Positions 1 to 7,738 of a stretch of DNA of 37,979 nucleotides are shown in pieces. Under the pieces are notes generated by a model, which did not search any database, was not told the origin of the DNA, and saw nothing but the letters and a program-made list of their open reading frames with translations. Position 1 is the stretch's first letter. Every line of letters starts with the position of its first letter. The translations under genes were made by a program, and so were the position numbers. Origin of the DNA: Candidatus Obscuribacter sp. (GTDB lineage: Bacteria; Cyanobacteriota; Vampirovibrionia; Obscuribacterales; Obscuribacteraceae); assembly GCA_021772095.1 (NCBI GenBank), contig JADYXR010000108.1, positions 1 through 37,979 on the forward strand, written 5' to 3'.

Positions 1-659
1 GGACGATTGCCGGGCTGGTTCCCTGGGTTCCAGTTCGGTCGATTGCCAGGTTGGTTTCCCGGGTTCAGGCTCGGGCGATTGCCCGGCAGGTTCCCAGGGT
101 TGAGGTTCGGCCGATTGCCAGGTTGATTCCCCGGGTTGAAGTTCGGGCGGTTGCCCGGCTGATTCCCAGGGTTCAGGTTCGGCCGATTGCCCGGTTGGTT
201 CCCCGGGTTGAAGTTCGGACGGTTACCCGGCTGATTGCCTGGATTCGCGTTCGGACGAGGTTGGTTCCCCGGATTGAAGTTCGGCCGATTGCCAGGGTTG
301 AAGTTGGGGCGGTTGCCCGGTTGATTCCCTGGGTTCAGGTTGGGACGATTACCCGACTGGTTCCCCGGGCTGAAGTTCGGCCGATTGCCCTGCTGGGCGT
401 TGAAGTTCGGTCGGTTGACCTGTTGGCTACCCGGATTGAATGCGGGTTGGCGACCGGGCTGGTGCTGAGGCTGGATGCGAGGTTGCGAGGGGCGATTGCC
501 ACCACCACCACCACCACCGCGACCGGCGTTACCACCAGGTTGACCACCGCCGCCTCGAGGACCACCTTGTTGCCCGGCTTGATTGCCGGCACCAGCGGCT
601 TCACCAACTGCGATCGCGCAGAGGCAAAAAGCGACTAGCATAGCGAAATGCGTTTTCAT
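1..659 (-). CDS. Exported Asn/Pro/Gly-rich repeat protein, 3' end cut by window edge
   Basis: The minus frame starting with ATG at 659 stays open to the window edge, so about 219 codons of an incomplete gene are visible. The start is preceded by an AAGGGAAAC ribosome binding site. Residues 1-24 form a signal peptide (MKTHFAMLVAFCLCAIAVGEAAGA). A Gly-rich segment with a run of six or seven Gly follows, then at least ten imperfect copies of the unit NPGNQPGNRPNF or NPGNQPGNRPNL from about residue 75 onward. At DNA level this is a degenerate 30-36 bp tandem repeat spanning about 1-420. No catalytic domain is visible. I infer a secreted or surface-exposed, probably disordered protein. The exact function and full length are unknown. 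Confidence 0.8.
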   Translation of the reverse strand, partial: MKTHFAMLVAFCLCAIAVGEAAGAGNQAGQQGGPRGGGGQPGGNAGRGGGGGGGNRPSQPRIQPQHQPGRQPAFNPGSQQVNRPNFNAQQGNRPNFSPGNQSGNRPNLNPGNQPGNRPNFNPGNRPNFNPGNQPRPNANPGNQPGNRPNFNPGNQPGNRPNLNPGNQPGNRPNFNPGNQPGNRPNLNPGNLPGNRPSLNPGNQPGNRPNWNPGNQPGNR

Positions 660-683
660 GTTTCCCTTTCGAGAAGAGACGAC

Positions 684-751
684 CAGTACGCTTGAACGTA
701 CTGAAAAACGTGAGGCACTGAAACCGGGCGACACTGCCCGCGGTGCCTCAC
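684..751 (-). promoter_or_regulatory. Two tandem hairpins in the leader of the repeat-protein gene
   Basis: 684-690 CAGTACG pairs with 697-703 CGTACTG across a 6-base loop. 710-718 GTGAGGCAC pairs with 743-751 GTGCCTCAC and encloses a second stem, 725-729 CGGGC with 736-740 GCCCG. Read on the minus strand the larger hairpin is followed by GTTTTT, like an intrinsic terminator, and it lies about 50-90 bases upstream of the ATG at 659. It could be an attenuator, or the terminator of a short upstream transcript. Confidence 0.45.
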
Positions 752-1135
752 TAGAGAACTGGTTTGGACGAACTGACAATGTCGGCCGACGCGAAACGGC
801 TGCCATTGCCAGCTCGAACACTGTCTAGCGCAAGGTCAAGAGACGCTCACCAGGTGATGCGCGTTCTCGACGTGTATAGTCAACACCACTAGATTGGGAT
901 CAGGTGTTCGCGTAATACAAGCAGACTGGATGTTTAGCTCTAGTGGTGACTGGTTCCGATAAAAAAAGAAATGAAGGTGATGTTGTTCAAGCTATCACTC
1001 CGTTTAGTCCTATGGAAAGAACTGTCATGATATCAGGAGTGATTTGTTTCAAATTTAGATTCTCAGAGTAAGCGCTTTGGATATTCAGTATGATAGGCGA
1101 CTCAGGTAAAGTAGTTTGCAAAACGAGAGATTTAA
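752..1135. other. Intergenic region between divergent genes
   Basis: Together with the hairpins at 684-751 this fills the gap between divergently transcribed genes. I see no convincing coding frame. An AT-rich stretch at about 955-1130 precedes the gene at 1136 and probably holds its promoter, but no hexamer pair stands out. A perfect GTCGGCCGAC palindrome lies at 781-790. Confidence 0.4.
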
Positions 1136-2509
1136 ATGAGTCCACGCAGAAAAACATTGACGGTTCTTGCCACCTTAGCCGCGCTGGCAGCGACGCAGCC
1201 CTGCTTTGCTGACGACAGCAACAGCTTCGTATCCACCGATGAGAAGTGGACGCAGTTGATAAAAGACGGTCAAGCGGCGCTGGAAAACGGCAAGGCGATG
1301 CCTGCAATCGGCGTGTTTAAACGGGCTCTCACTCAAGTTCAAAAAGTCCAGCAGGTAGACCAAAACGCAAGCAATCGCATGACCGCGATTACAAACGTCA
1401 AACTCGGTCAAGCGTATAGCGCCAAAGGCGATTATTCCAAAGCCGATGCCGCGTTTAGCGAGGCGAAAGCGGCATATACCAGGCTTTCCATCGACGATCC
1501 TGATTTGAAATCCGCGTTGAATGAACTCTCCAAACACTACAAAGCGATTGACACGACAACGCTTCCGGACTCAGTCACCTGCTATCTGAAAGAAGCGAAC
1601 GTCAGCGGCATTGCGGTGTTCATCAAGGAAGAAGGCGGCGACCTGGTGGAAATATCCTTGCCGCAAAAATACATTAAGCCGATCGACTCGAAAGACGTAT
1701 CTAAAGTCAGTTTCAACAAAAAAGTGAGCTTTCAATTTTTGACGAAACCAAACGGCGATTATCAAGTTTCGAAAATTCAGGGCATGCAAGTGCTCGCCAA
1801 AACGCTCTGGGTGAACCTGATGGACTCATTGTTCAAAGTCGGAACCAAGCCGGTCGCTGAAGTGACTGCCGGAAAGATGGGCGTGACCAAGACGGTCTCC
1901 GTCGACATTCCGGCCGATATGTTCAATTCGACGAAACAAATTCTCGACAATTTTATCGCTGCGATTAAGGGACAACCGGCTTATGCGGCAGTCAGCACTG
2001 GCGGTGGTGGCACATCGGACGGTTCGTCGAGTAGCTCATCGAGCGCTGGGACTAATTCCATCACTACAAGCGGAAGTGTGTCGGGGAGTGTCGTTCCGAC
2101 GAACGTGAAGGCTGGGTCGAATGCGACTGAAGCAAGCAGTGCTTCTGGCGGTGACTCGGCACCGGCGTCAACGCCGTCAGTGAGCGGTTCTTCAAACGGC
2201 GCCTCCTCCACTGAGTCTTCGTCTGCTTCATGGAGCGACTCTTCAAACAGACCCTCGTTACCGGCATCAACGCCGTCAGTTAGCGGTTCTTTAAACGACG
2301 ACTCCTCGACGGCGTCTTCATCTGCGCCAGGGAGCGGCGCTTCAACCGGACCCTCATTACCGGCGTCAACGCCGTCTGTGAGCGGTTCTTTAAACGACGA
2401 CTCCTCGACGACGTCTTCATCTGCGCCAGGGAGCGGTTCTTCAGCGGGCGGCTCTGAAACGGACGGCTCATCAACAAGCGTACCGTCACCGAACGCGTCT
2501 AAACCCTAA
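1136..2509 (+). CDS. Exported TPR protein with Ser-rich tandem-repeat tail
   Basis: 457 residues. Residues 1-25 are a signal peptide ending in CFA-DD. Residues about 30-115 look like two or three TPR-like helical pairs (an AALENGKAMPAIGVFKRAL-type unit, then GQAYSAKGDYSKADAAFSEA). A globular region of about residues 130-285 contains a stretch like a small beta domain (VTCYLKEANVSGIAVFIKEE). From about 288 onward the chain is Ser/Gly/Thr/Pro-rich and disordered, including three 33-residue repeats beginning PASTPSVSGS. The RBS is weak (GAGA). I do not recognise the family. I infer an exported protein with a protein-binding head and a flexible or wall-spanning tail. Confidence 0.8.
   Translation: MSPRRKTLTVLATLAALAATQPCFADDSNSFVSTDEKWTQLIKDGQAALENGKAMPAIGVFKRALTQVQKVQQVDQNASNRMTAITNVKLGQAYSAKGDYSKADAAFSEAKAAYTRLSIDDPDLKSALNELSKHYKAIDTTTLPDSVTCYLKEANVSGIAVFIKEEGGDLVEISLPQKYIKPIDSKDVSKVSFNKKVSFQFLTKPNGDYQVSKIQGMQVLAKTLWVNLMDSLFKVGTKPVAEVTAGKMGVTKTVSVDIPADMFNSTKQILDNFIAAIKGQPAYAAVSTGGGGTSDGSSSSSSSAGTNSITTSGSVSGSVVPTNVKAGSNATEASSASGGDSAPASTPSVSGSSNGASSTESSSASWSDSSNRPSLPASTPSVSGSLNDDSSTASSSAPGSGASTGPSLPASTPSVSGSLNDDSSTTSSSAPGSGSSAGGSETDGSSTSVPSPNASKP
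2162..2443 (+). repeat. 99-bp in-frame tandem repeat, about 2.8 copies
   Basis: Units begin at 2162, 2261 and 2360, each opening CCGGCRTCAACGCCGTC, so the period is exactly 99 bp (33 codons). Copies 2 and 3 are nearly identical, copy 1 is more diverged, and the third is incomplete at about 2443. The period is a multiple of three, so copy-number change would keep the reading frame of the surrounding gene. Confidence 0.85.
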
Positions 2510-2533
2510 CCGGCGGGCCAGCTGAAGTGATCT

Positions 2534-2583
2534 CCAGCGCTTCTTTCAAACAGCTGAATCGTTTTCTCAAAAAAAAGCGCTGG
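2534..2583 (+). terminator. Possible stem-loop downstream of the TPR/Ser-rich gene
   Basis: CCAGCGCTT at 2534-2542 pairs with AAGCGCTGG at 2575-2583. The loop is long (32 bases) and no T-run follows, so intrinsic termination is uncertain. Confidence 0.25.
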
Positions 2584-2681
2584 TGCATCCGAAGCGACTC
2601 CGTAAAATCACACACGGTTTAAGGATTTTCTGAGTGCGATCGATGATATAAACAAGATAGTCGGATAAGTGATGAGGCGTC

Positions 2682-3422
2682 ATGAAAACACCTACTAAAA
2701 CCCTGCCGGTGCTGCTTGCACTGCTTCTGGTCAACTCGATTTCGAGCGCAAACGCGGAGAATCTGCCGGGTCAAAAAGTGGAAGACAATACCGGCAATAT
2801 GTTCATGGAAGAAGTGATCGACGGCGACAAGTGGAAACAAGAAGAGCTGCAACGCAAGAAGAAAAGCAATCTCGAGCGCAGTCGACCGACCGACGCCCAA
2901 TTGCAAAACGTGGGCGTTCAAGTCACGCCGAGCGGATCGATTATTCCACTGATTAATCGCGGCGCGCCGCCCGTTCGTGAGATGGGGACGACGTTCACAA
3001 GCTCCTTCCAGCCATTGTACCCCGGATATGTGGTGGTTCCCGGCAATCCATATCCCGGAGCGCCATTCGGTCGCCCCAATATCGGCATCGGCCCACTGGG
3101 TGGTATCCCATATGGTGGCAACCTCGGCGGCATCGCACCGTATGGTGTCGCTCCCTACGGCACTGCGCCTGGCGTGATACTAAACTCACCAGGCTACAGC
3201 TACACGTGGCAGAGCACTCCCGGAGCACCATCTACGCCACCATCTTCGGTTACCACTCAAGGCACGATTCGAAACAGCGGATTCGTGGGCGGCTACGCTG
3301 GGCAAGGCTTGAATGGCGGGTTTCAGACTGGCGGCGTGTTAGGCTTGCCGAGTACGACTCAATTTAATTCGACAACGACATTTACGCCGATACCACCGTC
3401 GGCGCCTTCCAGTCCTCAGTAG
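2682..3422 (+). CDS. Exported Gly/Pro/Thr-rich protein of unknown function
   Basis: 246 residues. The ATG is preceded by TGATGAGGCGTC, giving a GAGG site at good spacing. Residues 1-25 are a signal peptide (MKTPTKTLPVLLALLLVNSISSANA). Residues 26-75 are charged (an EEVIDGDKWKQEELQRKKKS-type stretch). The rest is low-complexity, rich in Pro, Gly, Tyr and Thr, with GIAPYGVAPYGTAP-type quasi-repeats around residues 135-170 and a Thr/Ser/Pro tail. No known domain is visible. The resemblance in architecture to the preceding gene (signal peptide, charged head, disordered tail) suggests a related cell-envelope role, but that is inference. Confidence 0.75.
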   Translation: MKTPTKTLPVLLALLLVNSISSANAENLPGQKVEDNTGNMFMEEVIDGDKWKQEELQRKKKSNLERSRPTDAQLQNVGVQVTPSGSIIPLINRGAPPVREMGTTFTSSFQPLYPGYVVVPGNPYPGAPFGRPNIGIGPLGGIPYGGNLGGIAPYGVAPYGTAPGVILNSPGYSYTWQSTPGAPSTPPSSVTTQGTIRNSGFVGGYAGQGLNGGFQTGGVLGLPSTTQFNSTTTFTPIPPSAPSSPQ

Positions 3423-3551
3423 CGACCTAATCGAATGTTTTAAATGAACTGGAACGCTCTTCGTTTCGGAAGGTACTTCCAAGGCCGCGACAGCTTCTTG
3501 CCGTTCTCCTCGGTAATTCAATAAAATACTGCGCAGACTAAACAGCACTGT

Positions 3552-4118
3552 TCAGCCGCTCATCGTTCCTGGCGAGAAATCATCAGATTCATCCGGTGAA
3601 AAATCTGCCTGATTACGAGCTTGCATAAAACTGCTGTAGTCATCGAATTCTTTGCAGGTTAACGCCTGGTCCCATAGTTTTGGATTGTTTTGCTCGATGC
3701 ATTTCCACTGCATGTAGAAGTACTGCTCAAGCCCGTTTGCGTAGTACATACGACTGTCGGTGTCGCGGCGCCAACGAAATACCTTGCTCTTGTCGGGCTG
3801 GTCTCCCAGAATTGGGTACGCAAACAGATTGTCTTGTTCATCGCTTCCGAAAAAGAGCATGCTGACGAAGGGTAAATAAACGCCCTCGTACTCATTGTTG
3901 AACCACATGTCCACATTGCATTCGATGATTTCTTCGATTGGAAATATGAGAATCTCGCCGTTCGGACCGATCACGCCGTCGGTTTCACGCAGCAATTGCA
4001 GGAGCGGCAAAGGTAGAGTAAAGCTCAACTCATTTTCGCATTTCTCGAGCAAGGCTTGCGAAGCCGGTTTCGCCAACTTACATTCGGGCCATGACGTTTC
4101 CAAAAAACTGGTCCACAA
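3552..4118 (-). CDS. SMI1/KNR4 (SUKH) family protein
   Basis: 188 residues from a TTG start. AAGGAG at 4128-4133 lies nine bases upstream, and a stop closes the frame at 4158-4160, so no ATG is available further up. The sequence has the SUKH pattern: an N-terminal helix (ALLEKCENELSFTLPLPLLQLLRETDG), the strand/turn GPNGEILIFPIEEIIE, and FGSDEQDNLFAYPI, which is the typical hydrophobic-then-acidic core. The C-terminus is acidic. Bacterial SUKH proteins are best known as immunity proteins of polymorphic toxin systems, but many are standalone. No toxin gene is visible beside this one, so the partner, if any, is unknown. Confidence 0.75.
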   Translation of the reverse strand: MWTSFLETSWPECKLAKPASQALLEKCENELSFTLPLPLLQLLRETDGVIGPNGEILIFPIEEIIECNVDMWFNNEYEGVYLPFVSMLFFGSDEQDNLFAYPILGDQPDKSKVFRWRRDTDSRMYYANGLEQYFYMQWKCIEQNNPKLWDQALTCKEFDDYSSFMQARNQADFSPDESDDFSPGTMSG

Positions 4119-4243
4119 TCTCGGGCACTCCTTGCTCGCAGCAAAGTGATTGTATCGTCAACTCTATCGCCATACCACTCCGACATGCGAAATTATCGAC
4201 CCGCGCATGTATTAAAATCTGTGGACATCGAACGGGCGAAGAG

Positions 4244-4275
4244 AATATTTTCAACCGCTAGCGGTTGAAAATATT
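4244..4275. repeat. Dispersed palindrome copy 1 (32 bp, perfect)
   Basis: This is the longest copy. Its half-site is AATATTTTCAACCGCT, followed by the exact reverse complement, with the centre between 4259 and 4260. It is intergenic, upstream of both flanking genes. Confidence 0.9.
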
Positions 4276-4315
4276 AACGCGCACTTTCCGTCAACCAGGT
4301 TCATGAGAAATGCGG

Positions 4316-4334
4316 TCAACCGCGGTTGAAAATA
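4316..4334. repeat. Truncated, core-deleted copy of the palindrome
   Basis: TCAACCGCGGTTGA (4316-4329) is a perfect 14-bp palindrome equal to the repeat with four core bases removed. The right arm continues as AAATA as in full copies, while the left outer arm is replaced by unrelated sequence. It lies 41 bases from copy 1. Confidence 0.65.
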
Positions 4335-4654
4335 CGGCCAAGACAACCTCGCACAAGCCGCGCCAGCATGGACGATTGCAATTGTGGTTTCTCAGCACAT
4401 TCTCACTTTATCTATCAGGTGATTTGTAGTTTTTCGATGCTTCATGTCAGTAGGTTGCTAATCACCTAACGCCTCCCATTTCTTTCAAGCCACTGCTCTA
4501 AAACCATAACTACTCAACCACCACATCAATCGCGCGATCTCCCAAAGAGTTCGTCTGCGATCCGCGTTGTTTTAGAGCAATCACCGGCCGATAAACACGG
4601 CTTAACGCACACATGCAACGCATGATGTGCCAGTTCAACTGAACCGGAGTTTCC

Positions 4655-5728
4655 ATGCCCGATATCAATCTCAATTCCGTTAAGGTCGTTGAAGTGACGA
4701 CCCCATCCGCGCAGTCGCGCAGCAAAGTCTCCATCAGCCGCGCCGACCTCGACTGGGCTTCCAGTCAGGGGCTGTTGCCTGCTGATCACGTCTCCAAACT
4801 CTGGCAAGCGCTCGTCGCTCGCACGAGTTCGGAATCGAAGTTCGACCTCGTCAATCTCGCTTACTACGGCGGCGCCTCCATCGTGCTGATCGCAATGGCG
4901 ATCTTCATGGCGTTGATCACCGCTGAGTACCAGGCGCCGGCTCTCGTTGGCACCTCGGTCGTCTACGGCGCCGCGTTCATCGCACTCGGCAGCCACCTCT
5001 TCTTCCGCAAGGGATTGGAAGTGCCTGGCGGTCTGATGTTCACCCTGGCGGTGTCACTTACGCCGGTGCTGCTGTACGGGATCATGTCCCTGAACGGCAT
5101 TGCCAGCCTGACTTCCTCGACCGAACTCGTGATCGAGATTGCCACTGTCGTCGCCGCTGTTGTGGCGCTCTCCTTCGTTCGCTTCCCGTTCTTGACCATG
5201 CCACTGTTCGCGGCGCTCTGGTTTATGAGCATCACTGTGACCAGCATGGTCGGCAATCACGGGGGCTTCTTCTGGGGCGACAACCAGCTGATCGTCTCGA
5301 TGATCTTCGGTGTCGCGATGTCGGCAATCTCGTTCAGCGTCGACCGTCGCACCGCTCAGGATTACTCCTACTGGGGCTACCTGTTCGGCGTGACGAGCTT
5401 CTGGCTCTCGCTGACGTTCCTCGACAAGGGCGGCCAGCTCGGCATGCTCGCGTACTTCGGCGTGAACGTCGTTCTGATGCTCGCGTCGGTCCTGCTTCAG
5501 CGCCGCATCTTCCTCGCCGCTGGCGCCCTGGGTTCGACCGGTTACCTGATGTACCTCGCCTACGACATCTTCGAAAACTCGATGGCGTTCCCGATCGTGC
5601 TCTCGCTGATTGGCCTCGGCGTCATCTTCCTGGGCATCTCGTATCACAAGAACAAGCAGCGCGTGGATAACTTCATCCTGCAGATGCTGCCTTCCAGCTT
5701 GACGCGATCCCTACCCCACAACCGCTAA
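4655..5728 (+). CDS. DUF2157-like polytopic membrane protein
   Basis: 357 residues. The ATG is preceded by CCGGAGTTTCC. Residues about 28-58 (ISRADLDWASSQGLLPADHV) resemble the N-terminal helical motif of DUF2157 membrane proteins (an acidic helix, then G-L-L/I-x-x-E/D). Eight to ten hydrophobic segments follow from about residue 70 to 335, then a short basic tail. The reading is from layout and motif, not alignment. Its function is unknown in the family. Codon use is strongly biased to C-ending codons (CTC, GCC, ATC), more so than the flanking genes, which suggests higher expression. A strong terminator follows at 5761. Confidence 0.75.
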   Translation: MPDINLNSVKVVEVTTPSAQSRSKVSISRADLDWASSQGLLPADHVSKLWQALVARTSSESKFDLVNLAYYGGASIVLIAMAIFMALITAEYQAPALVGTSVVYGAAFIALGSHLFFRKGLEVPGGLMFTLAVSLTPVLLYGIMSLNGIASLTSSTELVIEIATVVAAVVALSFVRFPFLTMPLFAALWFMSITVTSMVGNHGGFFWGDNQLIVSMIFGVAMSAISFSVDRRTAQDYSYWGYLFGVTSFWLSLTFLDKGGQLGMLAYFGVNVVLMLASVLLQRRIFLAAGALGSTGYLMYLAYDIFENSMAFPIVLSLIGLGVIFLGISYHKNKQRVDNFILQMLPSSLTRSLPHNR

Positions 5729-5760
5729 CCCAGGCTCACGTTGAGTTCTGAGTAGCACTG

Positions 5761-5806
5761 AAAAGCGCACCCTGTCCATAAGACAGACAGGGTGTCGCTT
5801 TTCTTT
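5761..5806 (+). terminator. Strong intrinsic terminator after the DUF2157-like gene
   Basis: AAAAGCG-CACCCTGTC (5761-5776) pairs with GACAGGGTG-(T)-CGCTTTT (5786-5802), a 16-bp stem with one bulge and a 9-base loop. The closing T-run is CTTTTCTTT. A-rich and T-rich flanks could make it bidirectional, serving the convergent gene at 5928 as well. Confidence 0.85.
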
Positions 5807-5901
5807 GGCATCCAACATACGACACCAAATAGTATAAATTCTTTATGCGTGCAGCATACCGGGCTGAGCCCCTTCGAATCAGGCGGACTCAACCGTCGTC
5901 A

Positions 5902-5925
5902 TATTTTCAACCGCCGTTGAAAATA
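5902..5925. repeat. Dispersed palindrome copy 2 (short, core-deleted form)
   Basis: TATTTTCAAC (5902-5911), CGCC, then GTTGAAAATA (5916-5925). It equals the repeat with four core bases lost and one further G-to-C change. It lies two bases beyond the stop of the minus-strand gene at 5928. Confidence 0.8.
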
Positions 5926-5927
5926 AA

Positions 5928-6770
5928 TTACCAGTATTTCTGCCCGTCCGACATGCTCGAACCACCGCTTCTAAACCGGTCAGCCGCGGCATAATCACCC
6001 TGCCGTTCTGCGCTCTGGGCCTGCGTCTCCCAGCTCGGAACGCTGCTGGAGGATGAAGACGAATCAGACCAGTTTGGCGATGGGTCACCCCAACCGGCTG
6101 TTGCTGTAGGTTTGATCGAATCCCAGCTCATTGGACGTTTGGCATACTCTTCACGGCGTTTTCTGGTGCGCTCCCAGTCTTCATCAAGCCACGCTCTTTG
6201 TTGCGTATAAGCCGGTTTGATATGGGCCAGCAGAGTTCGAGCCCTGGCCTTCACCGCAGGAGATCCGCCCGGCAAATTGATGCAGCGACGAAGAATACCG
6301 GAAGCTTGTATATAATTCTGGCGATTCGTGATCATCACCGCATCCAGATACAACCACGTCGGATTCGTTGGTTCCAGCATCTCCATAGTTTTGTACATCC
6401 GCTGCAGTTCATTCGTCAGCGTTTTGACGGCATATTTGCCGGAAGGCGATGAGGTTTCTTTGTCCACCAGTTGCTTCTGGAGCGCGAGCGCCCGGCGCGC
6501 GACGTTACCCAGAGGTTCGCCTCCAAGCCTGATGTTGCGCCGGTACGATTCATCAGAATTGGCTCCCAATGCGTAATTCAATGCGTTCTGATACGCGTTG
6601 CGAGCGCCTTCCATCAATCCATCGTTTTCCGCTTTTCGCGCGCGAACGTACTCAGACTCAGCTTGTACCATCGAGGCTCGATCCGCTTTGGGAGAAGCCG
6701 CATTCGCCGACGCACCCAATTGCAGCGCACATAGACAAATGAAGAACACGCTCTCGACCCGATTGATCAT
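5928..6770 (-). CDS. Exported helical-repeat (TPR-like) protein with Ser-rich tail
   Basis: 280 residues with ATG at 6770. Residues 1-24 are a signal peptide (VFFICLCALQLGASANA-A). Residues about 33-65 (SEYVRARKAENDGLMEGARNAYQNALNYAL) and about 120-185 look like TPR-type helical pairs, including TNPTWLYLDAVMITNRQNYIQASGILRRC. A Trp/Ser-rich tail carries seven consecutive Ser, and the last segment, WETQAQSAERQGDYAAADRF, resembles one more TPR helix pair. The function is unknown. It is divergent from the gene at 6849, so the 78-base gap should hold promoters for both. Confidence 0.75.
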   Translation of the reverse strand: MINRVESVFFICLCALQLGASANAASPKADRASMVQAESEYVRARKAENDGLMEGARNAYQNALNYALGANSDESYRRNIRLGGEPLGNVARRALALQKQLVDKETSSPSGKYAVKTLTNELQRMYKTMEMLEPTNPTWLYLDAVMITNRQNYIQASGILRRCINLPGGSPAVKARARTLLAHIKPAYTQQRAWLDEDWERTRKRREEYAKRPMSWDSIKPTATAGWGDPSPNWSDSSSSSSSVPSWETQAQSAERQGDYAAADRFRSGGSSMSDGQKYW

Positions 6771-6848
6771 AAGATTCTCGTTGAATCCCTGGAATTATTG
6801 ATCCATGATAAAGTGTCAGAGGCATTTTTTTCCAGAATAAAAAACGTG

Positions 6849-7667
6849 ATGAGAAATATTGTCGCTCTCGTATTCGTTGTCTGCAGTTCAATCGATTCGG
6901 CGCTCGCCGCAGTCGACGCGCCGGTTTGCGGGAATTGGCAATCTACCGACGGAGCCATTCTGCGCATTCAAAATGACGGACAGTTTAGCAAGTCAAAAGA
7001 TGGTCACACAGAAACCGGCGTGATTACCGCGATCGATGGCAAGTTCAGCCTGCAATCAAACAACGGCAAGCCTGACAGCGGAACGTTCTCCGTACTCAAA
7101 GATTCATTGACTCTACGCAGCACATACACAAGCACCACGACCTGGAAACGAACAAGTGGTGCGGTTTCGAGCGCACCACTTGTTTCGACCATTGCGCCAA
7201 AGACGCCTATCGCGTCGCCTACATTACAGTCGAGCATCTCGCAATCCGTCCGTCAGTCAATCGCTCAAACGCAGACTCACGATCAGTTCGCTCAAACCCA
7301 AAATTACAGCACCCCGCCGCAGCCCCCGGTGGTCAACAAACCTCCGCGTCGGGGTTTTAAAGACAGTTTCAAATCGCTAGTTGATACCGTCGCGTCGAGC
7401 AACACTTTGTCTAACACGGGCAGTTTTAATAACCGACCGAACTATGGCAACCAACCCGGGCCTGGGTTTACCGGATCACCCGCAGGCGGCGGTGGCACTT
7501 ACAGCGAGATGCGAAAAGCCTTCGAACAGCAGCAACTGAACAGTTTGCCACCAGCTCGACCAATAAGTAATAATCCACAAGGCGACGAAACCGATCTGTA
7601 CGGTGTCAACAGCTTCGAACGAAGAGCGCTGGGTCCGGCAACTCCAGTCAGAATCAAGCTTTTTTAG
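6849..7667 (+). CDS. Exported protein with small beta-rich head and low-complexity tail
   Basis: 272 residues. The frame opens at 6798, but ATG 6849 is chosen because it starts directly at a signal peptide (MRNIVALVFVVCSSIDSALA); the extra 17 residues would spoil it. Residues about 25-100 (GNWQSTDGAILRIQNDGQF then GKFSLQSNNGKPDSGTFSVL) look like the beta-strand series of a small lipocalin-like barrel domain that tests for departure from a baseline, a common exported fold. From about residue 105 the chain is Ser/Thr/Gln/Pro-rich, and a segment NNRPNYGNQPGPGF echoes the repeat of the gene at 1-659. The function is unknown. Confidence 0.7.
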   Translation: MRNIVALVFVVCSSIDSALAAVDAPVCGNWQSTDGAILRIQNDGQFSKSKDGHTETGVITAIDGKFSLQSNNGKPDSGTFSVLKDSLTLRSTYTSTTTWKRTSGAVSSAPLVSTIAPKTPIASPTLQSSISQSVRQSIAQTQTHDQFAQTQNYSTPPQPPVVNKPPRRGFKDSFKSLVDTVASSNTLSNTGSFNNRPNYGNQPGPGFTGSPAGGGGTYSEMRKAFEQQQLNSLPPARPISNNPQGDETDLYGVNSFERRALGPATPVRIKLF

Positions 7668-7738
7668 TCGCTCGAATCGGTCGTCGCACCGGGCGAGACA
7701 TGATATAAGTATTCGAAAACGAAAGCGAGTTTCCATCT

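Larger units (their letters stand above)
4119..4654. other. Intergenic region holding two copies of the dispersed palindrome
   Basis: This gap lies upstream of both the SUKH gene (minus strand) and the DUF2157-like gene (plus strand). It contains a full palindrome (4244-4275), a truncated one (4316-4334) and a loose 8-bp inverted repeat AGGTGATT/AATCACCT (4417-4424, 4460-4467). I see no credible coding frame on either strand. Confidence 0.5.

Noticed and set aside
51..638. Plus-strand frame of Val/Arg/Pro-rich repeats over the first 600 bases
   Set aside because: It is the antisense of the exported repeat gene on the minus strand, which has a signal peptide and an RBS.
5054..5647. Long minus-strand frame opposite the DUF2157-like gene
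   Set aside because: It is a shadow: Arg/Glu/His-rich without domain, RBS or hydrophobic pattern, while the plus frame has membrane helices and biased codons.
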